Origin: UBA1366 sp047602575
GTDB lineage: Bacteria > Bacillota > Clostridia > Oscillospirales > Ruminococcaceae
Assembly: GCA_047602575.1 (NCBI GenBank)
Contig: JASGGY010000003.1
Span: 930,001-994,000, forward strand
DNA length: 64,000 nucleotides
Reading direction: 5' to 3'
This document shows, one piece after another, positions 8,060 through 16,682 of this stretch. A model generated the notes under the pieces. It had not been told where the DNA came from. It was given only the letters and a program-made list of their open reading frames with translations, and did no database searches. Made by a program: the position numbers and the translations under genes. Within the stretch, counting starts at the first letter, position 1. Every line of letters starts with the position of its first letter.

Positions 8060-9334
8060 TCACATCAATTTTTCAAGCGCGGCAATTTTGAGGGCGGAGC
8101 AGAGGATTTGGGTGGCGAGGGTGAGTTCGGCGGGGGAGGGGTAGGTGGGGGCGATTCTGAGGTTTGCGTCGGCAGGGTCGATGCCGTAGGGGTAGGTTGC
8201 GCCGGCGGGGGTGAGGATGACACCGGCTTCTTTGCAGAGGGCGGCAACGCGTTTTGCGCAGCCGGCGGGGGTGTCGAGGCTGATGAAATAGCCGCCATTG
8301 GGCTTGTGCCATGTGCCGATGCCGAGGGGCGCGATTTCCTGTTCAAGAATCTCGAGAACCGCGTCGAATTTGGGGGCGATGAGTGATTTGTGCTTTTCCA
8401 TTTGTGCGAGAAGTCCGGCGTAGTTGCCGAAATAGCGCACATGGCGGAGCTGGTTGACCTTGTCGTAACCGATTGTCTGAATGGTTGCAAGGGCTTTCAA
8501 GAATGCAAGGTTCTTTTTCGACGACGCCATAACGGCAACACCGGCGCCGGCGAAGGTGATTTTTGAAGTTGAACCGAACGCGTAAACCATGTCCTCTGTG
8601 CCAAGCTTTTTGCATTCGTCAAAAATATTCAGCAAGCTGTCCGGCGTTTCCGTCAGATCATGCACGCAGTAAGCGTTGTCCCAAAAAATCCGGAAGTCCG
8701 CCGCTTTTGGCTTGAGCGCCGCGAACCGGCGCACCGCGTCGTCGGAATAAGTCGTTCCGGTGGGGTTCGAGTATTTCGGCACGCACCAGATGCCCTTGAT
8801 GGCTTCGTCGGCGGCAACGAGTGCTTCAATCGCGTCCATATCGGGGTCTGTACCCTTGAACGGCACGTTCACCATCTCAATACCAAAGCTTTCGCAGATC
8901 GCAAAATGACGGTCATAGCCAGGCACAATGCACAGCCACTTGATTTTCTCATACTTGCCCCACGGCTTGCTTGCCGCGTCCACGCCGAAAATCAGCGCCT
9001 TCGCCACCGCGTCGTACATCAGGTTGAGGCTTGAGTTTCCGCCGACAAAAATCTCGTCCGGCGCAACGCCCATCATTTCCGCAAAGAGCGCCTTTGCTTC
9101 GGGAATGCCATCCAGCCCGCCGTAGTTGCGGGCGTCCGTGCCGTCGGCTGCGGCAAGCATATCCCCGCTTTTCAGCGCGTCCAGCAGACCCGCCGCCGTG
9201 TCAAGCTGCTCCGGCGCGGGCTTTCCGCGCGACATATCGAGCTTTAAGTCCTGTGCCTTAAATGCGGCAAAGCGCGATTGCTCTTCCGCGTAACAAGCCG
9301 CGAGCTGTTCCTTGGTCATCTGTGAAAATTTCAT
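8060..9334 (-). CDS. Class Ic aspartate aminotransferase-like enzyme
   Basis: A 424-residue PLP enzyme of the aminotransferase subgroup that includes the corynebacterial-type aspartate aminotransferase. Landmarks are LDMSRGKPAPEQLD, NYGGLDGIPEAK, GGNSSLNLMYD, PKYSNPTGTTYSD, FWDNAYCVHD and the PLP-lysine motif FGSTSKITFAG. It probably transfers the amino group between aspartate or a related amino acid and 2-oxoglutarate in the cytoplasm; the exact substrate is not fixed by sequence. The start at 9334 follows GGAGGAAACAGAATTT. The gene stands alone with a near-consensus promoter 60 bases upstream. Confidence 0.85.
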   Translation of the reverse strand: MKFSQMTKEQLAACYAEEQSRFAAFKAQDLKLDMSRGKPAPEQLDTAAGLLDALKSGDMLAAADGTDARNYGGLDGIPEAKALFAEMMGVAPDEIFVGGNSSLNLMYDAVAKALIFGVDAASKPWGKYEKIKWLCIVPGYDRHFAICESFGIEMVNVPFKGTDPDMDAIEALVAADEAIKGIWCVPKYSNPTGTTYSDDAVRRFAALKPKAADFRIFWDNAYCVHDLTETPDSLLNIFDECKKLGTEDMVYAFGSTSKITFAGAGVAVMASSKKNLAFLKALATIQTIGYDKVNQLRHVRYFGNYAGLLAQMEKHKSLIAPKFDAVLEILEQEIAPLGIGTWHKPNGGYFISLDTPAGCAKRVAALCKEAGVILTPAGATYPYGIDPADANLRIAPTYPSPAELTLATQILCSALKIAALEKLM

Positions 9335-9395
9335 AAATTCTGTTTCCTCCATACCCACTTATCACTGCCGGTACTGCACCGGCTCCCAGTAATAC

Positions 9396-9424
9396 ATTAT
9401 ATACGATTGCCGTGCATTTTGCAA
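9396..9424 (-). promoter_or_regulatory. Promoter of the aminotransferase gene
   Basis: On the minus strand TTGCAA (9424-9419), a 17-base spacer and TATAAT (9401-9396). Between this promoter and the spo0A terminator at 9548 nothing further was seen. Confidence 0.7.
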
Positions 9425-9547
9425 GATGTTTTTTCGATTCCTGCAAATTTCCCCGATTTAACGAATCTACGGCATTTTGAATACACAAAAACGGTGATTT
9501 TCAACAGTACCCATTCATTTGGTATGCCCTTTGAAATAATTTGTATA

Positions 9548-9584
9548 CAAAAAAAGAAACGCCCTCTCGTTGTTACGGGAGGGC
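9548..9584 (-). terminator. spo0A terminator
   Basis: On the minus strand GCCCTCCCG / GAGAGGGC encloses a short loop and is followed by GTTTCTTTTTTTG. It lies about 80 bases after the spo0A stop. Confidence 0.7.
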
Positions 9585-9664
9585 TTCCCTATGTGGGAAA
9601 AAATATGGAAGGAGTCTATGTGAACATCCGCAGATGCCACAAGTAAAAGGGGCTGGAAGCGCTG

Positions 9665-10435
9665 TCAGGCGGGCAGCATATCGCGATATTTGAGCTTGAT
9701 TTTGTCGGTGATCAGTGCGACAAACTCGCTGTTGGTCGGCTTGCCCTTGCCGGTGTTGACGGTGTAGCCGAAAAAGCTGTTGAGGGTGTCGATGTCGCCG
9801 CGATCCCATGCGATTTCAATCGCGTGGCGGATGGCGCGCTCCACACGCGAGGAGGTCGTCGCGAATTTTTTTGCGACCGACGGATAGAGTAGCTTTGTCA
9901 CGCTCTCGAGCATTTCGTTGTCCTTCACCGACTGGATGATTGCCTCGCGCAGGTAATGATAGCCTTTGATGTGTGCGGGAACGCCGATCTGGTGGATGAT
10001 GTCGGTGACAATCACATCCAGATTCGCCACCGGCTTGGCACCCGCATGGTCGGGATCAAAGCCTGTCCCCATTAGCGCGTTGATCCGGTCGGCAAGCACC
10101 TTCATGTCAAAGGGCTTGAGCATGAAGTACGCCGCGCCGTTTTCCATCACCTGCCGCTCCATGAACGGGTTGTCATAGGGGCTTGATACGATGAAGGTCG
10201 GCTTTTTGTAAGCGCTTGCTTTCACCTTTTTGATCAGCTCCACCGCGTCGAGGTTGGGCATGACCGCTTCCACGATCACCACATCGGGCATTTCGTTTTT
10301 GATTGCGTCAAACAGAATCAGCCCGTCCTTCGGTCTAGCCAGCACATAGAATCCCATCGAGCGCAGCGTGTTCGCACACGCCACCCCGTATTCCGCGCTG
10401 TCGTCGCCAATGAGAATTTTTACCTTGTTTGTCAT
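9665..10435 (-). CDS. spo0A: Sporulation master regulator Spo0A, Glu at phosphorylation site
   Basis: A 256-residue response regulator that switches cells into sporulation. The receiver domain (about 5-125) keeps the acidic pair (GDD), the Ser/Thr position (IVSSPYD) and the Lys (MLKPFD). The expected phospho-acceptor motif VLDIxMPxLDG reads VIVEAVMPNLDAVE: the codon at 10268-10270 is GAA, so residue 56 is Glu, the same number as Asp56 of Bacillus subtilis. The DNA-binding domain (about 145-256) is intact, with IGVPAHIKGYHYLREAI and VERAIRHAIEIAWDRG. Two ATG codons are adjacent (10438 and 10435); the second has the better distance to GGAGGT. It follows spoIVB, the usual clostridial order. Confidence 0.95.
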   Translation of the reverse strand: MTNKVKILIGDDSAEYGVACANTLRSMGFYVLARPKDGLILFDAIKNEMPDVVIVEAVMPNLDAVELIKKVKASAYKKPTFIVSSPYDNPFMERQVMENGAAYFMLKPFDMKVLADRINALMGTGFDPDHAGAKPVANLDVIVTDIIHQIGVPAHIKGYHYLREAIIQSVKDNEMLESVTKLLYPSVAKKFATTSSRVERAIRHAIEIAWDRGDIDTLNSFFGYTVNTGKGKPTNSEFVALITDKIKLKYRDMLPA

Positions 10436-10470
10436 CATTGATACCTCCGTTTATTTTTTACTACTTCCAT

Positions 10471-10499
10471 ATATTAACATACTTCTAGAGAAATTGCAA
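10471..10499 (-). promoter_or_regulatory. SigA-type promoter of spo0A
   Basis: On the minus strand TTGCAA (10499-10494), a 17-base spacer and TAATAT (10476-10471), about 35 bases before the start codon. Confidence 0.65.
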
Positions 10500-10558
10500 G
10501 GGGTTTTTGCAAAAAATACCAGTTTTTTTTTGCTTTTTTTCTACACAACAAACAACGC

Positions 10559-10626
10559 TTCGACTTTAAATATTACCATCCGTCATATTTGTCTGAAATA
10601 TTACAGTAAAATCAGGTAATTCGACA
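10559..10626 (-). promoter_or_regulatory. Putative 0A boxes upstream of spo0A
   Basis: On the minus strand TGTCGAA at 10626-10620 is an exact Spo0A-binding heptamer and AGTCGAA at 10565-10559 is one base off. A TGACGAA (10694-10700, plus strand) lies a little further upstream. They sit 60-130 bases upstream of the predicted promoter, which would allow autoregulation. The motif is short and can occur by chance. Confidence 0.4.
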
Positions 10627-10762
10627 GATTTCATATTTTTACAAATGATATCACAATTTATCAGCGCTGTCAATGTCATAATTTGTCATATCGTGACGAA
10701 CTTATTTGCCCAATCGCGCAGCAGGTCGAAGCGGAAAAAAAGAAGCGCTTTCTCATCGAAAA

Positions 10763-10982
10763 CGCCCACTTTGAAGATAAAGTATCTGCTCATCTTTCGA
10801 GCGCCGCATTGAAATCACAAAGCCGTAGCGAAAGCACAGATTCGCTAAGAAACACAAAGTCCAATCCACAAAACAACGGGTTTCCAAAGGGTCCGTAGCT
10901 GTCGCGCACGACAGCTTTACCCTCTTGGCGAGGGAGTCCAGAGGGGGCAACGCCCCCTTTGGGAAGGCTTATCTATAGTCTG
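10763..10982 (-). repeat. Dispersed hairpin element, copy 4 (nested form)
   Basis: Longest copy together with copy 1. On the minus strand: AGATAAGCC, hairpin AGGGGGCGTTGCCCCCT, CTCCCTCGCCAAGAGGG, a nested hairpin AGCTGTCG-TGCG-CGACAGCT (10897-10916) sitting in the loop of the CCAA...TTGG arms, then GAAACCCGTTGTTTT and a tail matching that of copy 1. It starts nine bases after the spoIVB stop. Between it and the 0A boxes I see nothing else. Confidence 0.85.
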
Positions 10983-10990
10983 AAAAAACA

Positions 10991-12205
10991 TCAGCCCGCC
11001 TGTTCGAGCGCAAGCTCCTGTGTCTGGTCGTACATCGCGTCGGCAAAGACCGCGTAGCCCATGGTAGGGTCTTTCACAAAAACGTGGGTCACCGCGCCGA
11101 TGAGCCTGCCGTTCTGGAGAATCGGGCTGCCGCTCATGCCCTGCAAAATGCCGCCGGTCTGGGCGAGCAGCGCTTTGTCCGTAACACGGATGACCATGTT
11201 CTTGGAATCACTGCCGCTTAGATTAATGCTTTCGATGCGGATGGCATAGGCGTGCGGCGTGTGCCCGTCAATGGTGGTGAGCATGGTCGCGTCGCCGGTC
11301 TGGATTTCCTGCCGCAGTGCCATTTCCACCGGCTGGGATTCGGACGGCGTGCGGTTGAGGAAGCCGAACACACCGCAGTTCGTGTTGCGCAGAATCGAAC
11401 CCACCGAACGCGGCGAGGTGAAGTTGCCCACCAGCTCGCCGGGCGCGCCGTTGGCACTTTTGCTGAATGACACGATGTCCACATCCGAAACCGCGCCGCT
11501 GCGGATCGGGATCAGCTCGCCGGTGTCCGCGTCACAGACGGGATGCCCGAGCCCGCCGAATATACCGCTTGCCGGATCGTAAAATGTCACCGTTCCCACA
11601 CCAGCGGTCGAATCGCGCACCCAGATTCCCGCGCGGTAAGCGCCCATCCGCAGCGCCGGTGTGAGCTTGACTTCCACTGCTTCGCCGCCGCGGTTGAGGT
11701 CAACCTCCATGGTTTTTCCCATGCTGTCACGAATGACGGCGGAAAGATTTTCGCCGGAAGTAATCCGCTCGCCGTTGACGGAAACAATTACGTCCCCCAC
11801 CGTAATGCCGCACGCTTCCGCCGGCGAAACGCCGTCGATTTCTTCCGTGCGGATAACCATCACGCCGTCGGTGATCAGCTTGATACCGAACGGCTGCCCG
11901 CCGGGAACGAGCATCGCCGCCTGTGCGGTACGGGTTTCTACCTCTTTAATCGGTATGATGCCAAAGAGCATCAGCGTGCTGTGTCCGGCTGCGCTCTGCC
12001 GCGCCGCGTCCGCTTGTACCGCCGCCGGCTGTGCGGGCTTTGCCGTGATCGAGAACCGCGACGGGATTTCCAGTGTCTGCCCGCCGCGCACCCAGAAGCG
12101 GTCAGGTGTCACAATCCGGTAATACCCCACCGCCGCGAGTGCCGCCAGCAGCACCGCGCACAAAACCGCCGCCGCGGATTTAATGACTTTTTCAGTCGTA
12201 CTCAT
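10991..12205 (-). CDS. spoIVB: Stage IV sporulation serine peptidase SpoIVB
   Basis: A 404-residue protein with one N-terminal membrane segment (about 8-30), a PDZ domain (IDGVSPAEACGITVGDVIVSVNGE) and an S55-type peptidase domain with GGLGHPVCDADTGE (catalytic His) and GMSGSPILQNGRLIGAVTHVF (catalytic Ser). SpoIVB is secreted from the forespore and cleaves SpoIVFA so that pro-sigma-K can be processed. The start at 12205 follows AAAGGA. Position directly upstream of spo0A is conserved in clostridia and bacilli and supports sporulation capacity. Confidence 0.95.
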   Translation of the reverse strand: MSTTEKVIKSAAAVLCAVLLAALAAVGYYRIVTPDRFWVRGGQTLEIPSRFSITAKPAQPAAVQADAARQSAAGHSTLMLFGIIPIKEVETRTAQAAMLVPGGQPFGIKLITDGVMVIRTEEIDGVSPAEACGITVGDVIVSVNGERITSGENLSAVIRDSMGKTMEVDLNRGGEAVEVKLTPALRMGAYRAGIWVRDSTAGVGTVTFYDPASGIFGGLGHPVCDADTGELIPIRSGAVSDVDIVSFSKSANGAPGELVGNFTSPRSVGSILRNTNCGVFGFLNRTPSESQPVEMALRQEIQTGDATMLTTIDGHTPHAYAIRIESINLSGSDSKNMVIRVTDKALLAQTGGILQGMSGSPILQNGRLIGAVTHVFVKDPTMGYAVFADAMYDQTQELALEQAG

Positions 12206-12432
12206 AATCTTACAGTCCTTTCCATGTCGCATCATCGGAACGTTTCTCTCTTAAACCCGGTCGCATTTTAATAAAGGTATGGCGCATGGGTTTTTTTGAA
12301 AAAAAGAAACGGAATTTTCTGAACCCGCGCAGATCGCAGCGCGTTTGACTTTTCTAGCATTCACGGATGCGCTTTGAAAATTCCGCGCGCGGATTCAGTA
12401 TTATTTTCATTGGCTGCGCAGACAAAAAGGAC

Positions 12433-12462
12433 TTGTATTGCAACGGCAATCTGTGCTATAAT
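12433..12462 (+). promoter_or_regulatory. Promoter of the charged-head membrane protein gene
   Basis: TTGTAT (12433-12438), an 18-base spacer and an extended -10, TGCTATAAT (12457-12462). The remaining parts of the 370-base gap (12206-12576) show no other feature I can name. Confidence 0.55.
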
Positions 12463-12576
12463 AAATTGGTACCGCGGGTTTTTCGCGCGCAAACACGCGC
12501 ATGGATCGCGATATGGTTTTATTTTTATAGAATAAGCAATTTTAACGATTTTGAATAAAAAAGGATTGTGCGGAAC

Positions 12577-13218
12577 ATGGGTAAAAAGGATCGCCTCAGG
12601 AAACAGAAGGAAAAACAAAACGCGGAACAGAAAGCACGCGAACTTCAGGAAGCCGCGCTGCGCGAAGCGCCCGCGCCGAGCCGCGCCGCGAAAAAGCTGC
12701 GCAAAAGCGAAAGCCGCGCGTATTTGCTGTTAAAGCTCATCATGACGGCGCCCTATCTCTGGAGCGTTCTGTTCTGCGGCGGCATCACCCTCATCGCCGT
12801 GCGGCAGGAGATCCTCTCCACCGACACCGAGGTCGCAAAGTCCGTCAACCTGCACGCGCTGACGGTGCTGACACTCGTGGGCGTGGCGCTTTTTACCGTA
12901 GTTTACATCCTCTCTTGGCTGCGCCTGTACATCACGGCGTTTGTGGTGAGCCTTCCAGCGATGGCGACATTTCTGAGCGCCGCGAATAAAATCATCACCC
13001 CCGTGAAAAACTACATCGCACAGAACGCCGTTGATCCCGCCTATCAGCACGCCGACCGGCATTATATGCTCGCTTATTACCCCGCCGCGCTGATCACCCT
13101 CATCGCCTTCGGCTGTGCGCTGATGAAAACGCTCACGCTCCTGCACGCCCGCCGAGCCGAAAAAAATCGCGCGCCGCAACGCGCCGGTCAAGAGCATTCT
13201 CGACTGACCGGCGGCTGA
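12577..13218 (+). CDS. Membrane protein with basic coiled N-terminus, unknown
   Basis: A 213-residue protein that I do not recognise. Residues 1-45 are highly charged and Ala-rich (GKKDRLRKQKEKQNAEQ...), likely helical and cytoplasmic. Four hydrophobic segments follow at roughly 50-75, 90-115, 118-135 and 165-185, with an extracytoplasmic loop between the last two, and a short basic tail. The ATG at 12577 is preferred over a GTG nine bases upstream, which is too close to AAGGA. It is transcribed from its own promoter between spoIVB and ppdK. Confidence 0.65.
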   Translation: MGKKDRLRKQKEKQNAEQKARELQEAALREAPAPSRAAKKLRKSESRAYLLLKLIMTAPYLWSVLFCGGITLIAVRQEILSTDTEVAKSVNLHALTVLTLVGVALFTVVYILSWLRLYITAFVVSLPAMATFLSAANKIITPVKNYIAQNAVDPAYQHADRHYMLAYYPAALITLIAFGCALMKTLTLLHARRAEKNRAPQRAGQEHSRLTGG

Positions 13219-13298
13219 TTTTGTACGGTATGTGCAAATTTCAAGCAGTTTTCGCCCCGATTTTTTTCAGATTTTTTTGTTAATTTTTTAAAAAACTA

Positions 13299-13327
13299 TG
13301 GAAATCCCGTTTTATTTCTGGTATAAT
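13299..13327 (+). promoter_or_regulatory. ppdK promoter
   Basis: TGGAAA (13299-13304), a 17-base spacer and an extended -10, TGGTATAAT (TATAAT at 13322-13327). The -35 box is weak. The leader of about 135 bases contains a possible hairpin CCACG...CGTGG but no recognisable riboswitch. Confidence 0.55.
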
Positions 13328-13466
13328 AGTAGCATCTCCGTGACGGCATGGCTCAATTCCGCGCTGCCACGTTTTTGCGCGTGGAAATTTTCGGAAGCGC
13401 CGCGAAAACGTCCGCACGAAACAACCCCCTGTCTGACGGAAAACATTTTTTGGAGGTAGAAAACCA

Positions 13467-16097
13467 ATGAGCAAAAAGTTCGTTTACCTGTTCTCCGAGG
13501 GCAACGGCAAGATGAAAGAGCTTCTCGGCGGCAAGGGTGCCAACCTCGCCGAAATGACCAATCTTGGAATGCCTGTTCCCCAGGGCTTCACCATCTCCAC
13601 CGAAGCCTGCACCCAGTATTACGAAGACGGCGAAAAAATCAACGATGATATTCAGGCTGAAATCATGGAATACATCGTCAAGATGGAAGCCATCACCGGA
13701 AAGAAATTCGGCGATCTCGAAAATCCGCTCCTCGTTTCCGTTCGTTCGGGCGCGCGCGCATCCATGCCCGGCATGATGGACACCATCCTCAACCTCGGTC
13801 TCAACGACACCGTTGTGGAAGCGTTCGCCGAAAAAACCAACAACGCACGTTTCGCTTACGACTCCTACCGCCGGTTTATCCAGATGTATTCCGACGTGGT
13901 TATGGAAGTCGGCAAGAAATTCTTTGAAGAGCTTATCGACAAGATGAAGGAAGAAAAGGGCGTTACGCAGGACACCGATCTTGATGCCGCCGACCTCAAG
14001 AAACTTGCCACACAGTTCAAGGCGGAATACAAGTCGAAAATCGGCTCTGACTTCCCGTCCGACCCGAAAGAGCAGCTCATGGGCGCGATCAAGGCCGTGT
14101 TCCGTTCCTGGAACAACCCGCGTGCGAACGTTTACCGCCGCGACAACGACATTCCCTATTCTTGGGGTACTGCCGTGAACGTTCAGGCGATGGTATTCGG
14201 CAACATGGGCGAAACCTCCGGCACGGGCGTGGCATTCACCCGCGACCCCGCAACCGGCGAGAAGAAGCTCATGGGCGAGTTTTTGATGAACGCACAGGGC
14301 GAGGACGTTGTTGCCGGTGTGAGAACGCCGAAGAAAATCGAGCAGCTCAAAGAAATCATGCCTGAAGTGTTCGAGCAGTTCGTTGGCATCTGCAACCGTC
14401 TTGAAGATCACTACCGCGATATGCAGGACATGGAGTTCACCATCGAGGACAGAACCCTCTATATGCTCCAGACCAGAAACGGCAAGAGAACCGCACAGGC
14501 AGCGCTTAAGATTGCCTGCGACCTCGTTGACGAGGGCATGATCTCCGAGCAGACCGCTGTTGCCATGATCGAGCCGAGAAACCTCGACACCCTCCTCCAT
14601 CCCCAGTTCGACGTGAAGGCGCTCAAGGCAACCAAGCCCATCGGCAAGGGACTCGGCGCTTCCCCCGGAGCGGCTTGCGGCAAGGTTGTTTTCACCGCCG
14701 ACGACGCGGTTTCCTGGGCAGAAAAAGGCGAGAAGGTTGTTCTGGTTCGTCTGGAAACCTCTCCTGAGGACATCACCGGCATGAAAGCAGCACAGGGCAT
14801 CCTCACCGTTCGCGGCGGCATGACCTCCCACGCGGCAGTTGTTGCACGCGGCATGGGCACTTGCTGCGTATCCGGCTGCGGCGAAATCAAGATGGACGAA
14901 GAAAACAAGAAGTTTGAGCTTGCCGGAAAAGTCTTCAAAGAAGGCGATTTCCTTTCCATCGACGGTTCGACCGGTAATATCTACGACGGACTGATCCCCA
15001 CCGTTGACGCTGTCATTGCCAACGAATTCGGCAGAATTATGGCTATGGCTGACAAATACAGAGTTCTCAAGGTAAGAACCAACGCCGACACGCCGTCTGA
15101 CGCGAAGAAAGCACGCGAGCTGGGCGCGGAGGGCATCGGTCTTTGCCGCACGGAGCACATGTTCTTTGAACCCGCAAGAATTGGTGCGTTCAGAGAGATG
15201 ATTTGCTCTGATACGGTTGAGGAGAGAGAAAGCGCACTGGCGAAAATCGAGCCGATGCAGCAGGCTGACTTTGAAGCGCTTTACGAAGCACTCGAGGGCT
15301 GCCCGGTAACAATCCGTTTCCTCGACCCGCCGCTGCATGAGTTTGTTCCCACCGAGGAAGCAGACATCAAGGCACTGGCTGACGCACAGGGCAAGAGCGT
15401 TGAAACCATCAAGGACATCATCGCTTCCCTCCACGAGTTCAACCCCATGATGGGTCACCGCGGCTGCCGTCTGACCGTAACCTATCCCGAAATCGCCGTA
15501 ATGCAGACCAAGGCAGTCATCAAGGCAGCGATTGCGGTTTCCAAGGCACATCCCGACTGGACGATTGTTCCCGAAATCATGATCCCGCTGGTTGGCGAGG
15601 TAAAAGAGCTGAAGTTCGTCAAGGACATCGTTGTCAAGACCGCTGACGCTGTCATCGCCGAGAGCGGCGCTACCCTCAAGTATGAAGTCGGCACGATGAT
15701 CGAGATTCCCAGAGCGTGCCTGACCGCAGACGATATCGCGAAAGAAGCAGAGTTCTTCTGCTTCGGCACAAACGACCTGACCCAGATGACGTTTGGTTTC
15801 TCAAGAGATGACGCGGGCAAGTTCCTCAACGCATATTATGATACCAAGATCTTCGAGAACGACCCGTTTGCAAAGCTCGACCAGACCGGCGTCGGCAAGC
15901 TGATGGAAATGTCCATCAAGCTCGGCAAGGGCGTTCGCCCTGATATGCATGTCGGCATCTGCGGCGAGCACGGCGGCGACCCGTCCTCCGTTGAGTTCTG
16001 CCACAAGCTCGGACTGACCTATGTATCCTGCTCACCGTTCCGCGTGCCGATCGCAAGACTGGCTGCGGCACAGGCTGCAATCAAGTTCAACAGCTAA
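13467..16097 (+). CDS. ppdK: Pyruvate, phosphate dikinase
   Basis: Interconverts pyruvate, ATP and phosphate with phosphoenolpyruvate, AMP and pyrophosphate. Many anaerobes use it in the glycolytic direction to save energy. The 876-residue protein has the family length and order: ATP-grasp domain (FSEGNGKMKELLGGKGANLAEM, VRSGARASMPGMMDT), swivelling domain with the phosphorylated His in GGMTSHAAVVARGMGT (about 455), and the PEP-binding TIM barrel with GLCRTEHMFF, FGTNDLTQM and the catalytic Cys in GICGEHGGDP. GGAGGT precedes the ATG. It is a single-gene unit. Confidence 0.98.
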   Translation: MSKKFVYLFSEGNGKMKELLGGKGANLAEMTNLGMPVPQGFTISTEACTQYYEDGEKINDDIQAEIMEYIVKMEAITGKKFGDLENPLLVSVRSGARASMPGMMDTILNLGLNDTVVEAFAEKTNNARFAYDSYRRFIQMYSDVVMEVGKKFFEELIDKMKEEKGVTQDTDLDAADLKKLATQFKAEYKSKIGSDFPSDPKEQLMGAIKAVFRSWNNPRANVYRRDNDIPYSWGTAVNVQAMVFGNMGETSGTGVAFTRDPATGEKKLMGEFLMNAQGEDVVAGVRTPKKIEQLKEIMPEVFEQFVGICNRLEDHYRDMQDMEFTIEDRTLYMLQTRNGKRTAQAALKIACDLVDEGMISEQTAVAMIEPRNLDTLLHPQFDVKALKATKPIGKGLGASPGAACGKVVFTADDAVSWAEKGEKVVLVRLETSPEDITGMKAAQGILTVRGGMTSHAAVVARGMGTCCVSGCGEIKMDEENKKFELAGKVFKEGDFLSIDGSTGNIYDGLIPTVDAVIANEFGRIMAMADKYRVLKVRTNADTPSDAKKARELGAEGIGLCRTEHMFFEPARIGAFREMICSDTVEERESALAKIEPMQQADFEALYEALEGCPVTIRFLDPPLHEFVPTEEADIKALADAQGKSVETIKDIIASLHEFNPMMGHRGCRLTVTYPEIAVMQTKAVIKAAIAVSKAHPDWTIVPEIMIPLVGEVKELKFVKDIVVKTADAVIAESGATLKYEVGTMIEIPRACLTADDIAKEAEFFCFGTNDLTQMTFGFSRDDAGKFLNAYYDTKIFENDPFAKLDQTGVGKLMEMSIKLGKGVRPDMHVGICGEHGGDPSSVEFCHKLGLTYVSCSPFRVPIARLAAAQAAIKFNS

Positions 16098-16115
16098 GTG
16101 CAGCTTCTCCAATCA

Positions 16116-16155
16116 AATCAGCCCTGTGTCCAATCAAACGGACACAGGGCTGATT
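16116..16155 (+). terminator. Terminator-like hairpin after ppdK
   Basis: AATCAGCCCTGTGTCC and GGACACAGGGCTGATT form a perfect 16-base stem. There is no clear T run after it; the bidirectional hairpin at 16195-16229 may complete termination. Confidence 0.65.
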
Positions 16156-16194
16156 GTGCAATTTCAATACCCGCAGATTCGCGCGCCGATGCGC

Positions 16195-16229
16195 AAAAAC
16201 AGCGCCCCGCCTTTTCAGACGGGGCGCTG
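16195..16229 (-). terminator. Terminator of the AT-rich island (twin A)
   Basis: CAGCGCCCCG / CGGGGCGCTG stem with five T on the minus-strand side and TTTTTATT on the plus side. It closely resembles the hairpin at 18011-18048. Confidence 0.75.
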
Positions 16230-16281
16230 CGATTTTTATTCTTGATATCTGATTGCCCGTGTTTTTTGAAACAATCCACGC

Positions 16282-16665
16282 TTACTCGTCAACGAACTTG
16301 TCTACAGTAGCATCTTCAATGTAGGCATAACCATCCTTTTGCGACACATTACTTGGCCAGAACTGCGCACTGACTTCATCATTCAATGTAGGCTCTTTGG
16401 CGAGCACCTTCCCCTCTGCATCGTTAAAAACATAAGAAAATGTTCTGTATTGAAGAAGCACTTGGTCTTCTACCTGAAAACCGCCGCGTTCCTTCGTGAT
16501 TTCAATCCGAATCACGTTGCCATCTTTTATTTCAACGATTTTTCCGGTGAGCACATTCATATGCGAGCCCACAGTCACTGTTTCGCTGGAGTTTTCCCGC
16601 TGAGAATCGCACCCAGCCAACACCAGAAAAACAACGAGCATAAAAATGATTGATATTTTTTTCAT
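16282..16665 (-). CDS. Small lipoprotein, unknown
   Basis: A 127-residue protein with a lipoprotein signal: a basic start, a hydrophobic run and the lipobox VLAGC, giving a mature protein anchored outside the membrane from Cys19. The mature part (TVTVGSHMNVLTGKIVEIKDGNVIRIEITKE) looks like a small beta-barrel fold with no named family that I recognise. AAGGGG precedes the ATG. It lies 17 bases downstream of a broken protease gene on the same strand, in an AT-rich stretch unlike the flanking genes. Confidence 0.7.
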   Translation of the reverse strand: MKKISIIFMLVVFLVLAGCDSQRENSSETVTVGSHMNVLTGKIVEIKDGNVIRIEITKERGGFQVEDQVLLQYRTFSYVFNDAEGKVLAKEPTLNDEVSAQFWPSNVSQKDGYAYIEDATVDKFVDE

Positions 16666-16682
16666 ATATACACCCCTTATGT

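Noticed and set aside
13328..13466. Possible riboswitch in the ppdK leader
   Set aside because: Only weak hairpins; no match to a riboswitch core that I know and no terminator or start-blocking stem.
13353..15551. A 732-codon open frame antisense to ppdK
   Set aside because: It has no recognisable domain and lies fully opposite a highly conserved enzyme; GC-rich third positions keep the antisense frame free of stops. The same holds for long antisense frames over argH (38786-39916), argG (40664-41791) and GH51 (47463-48926).
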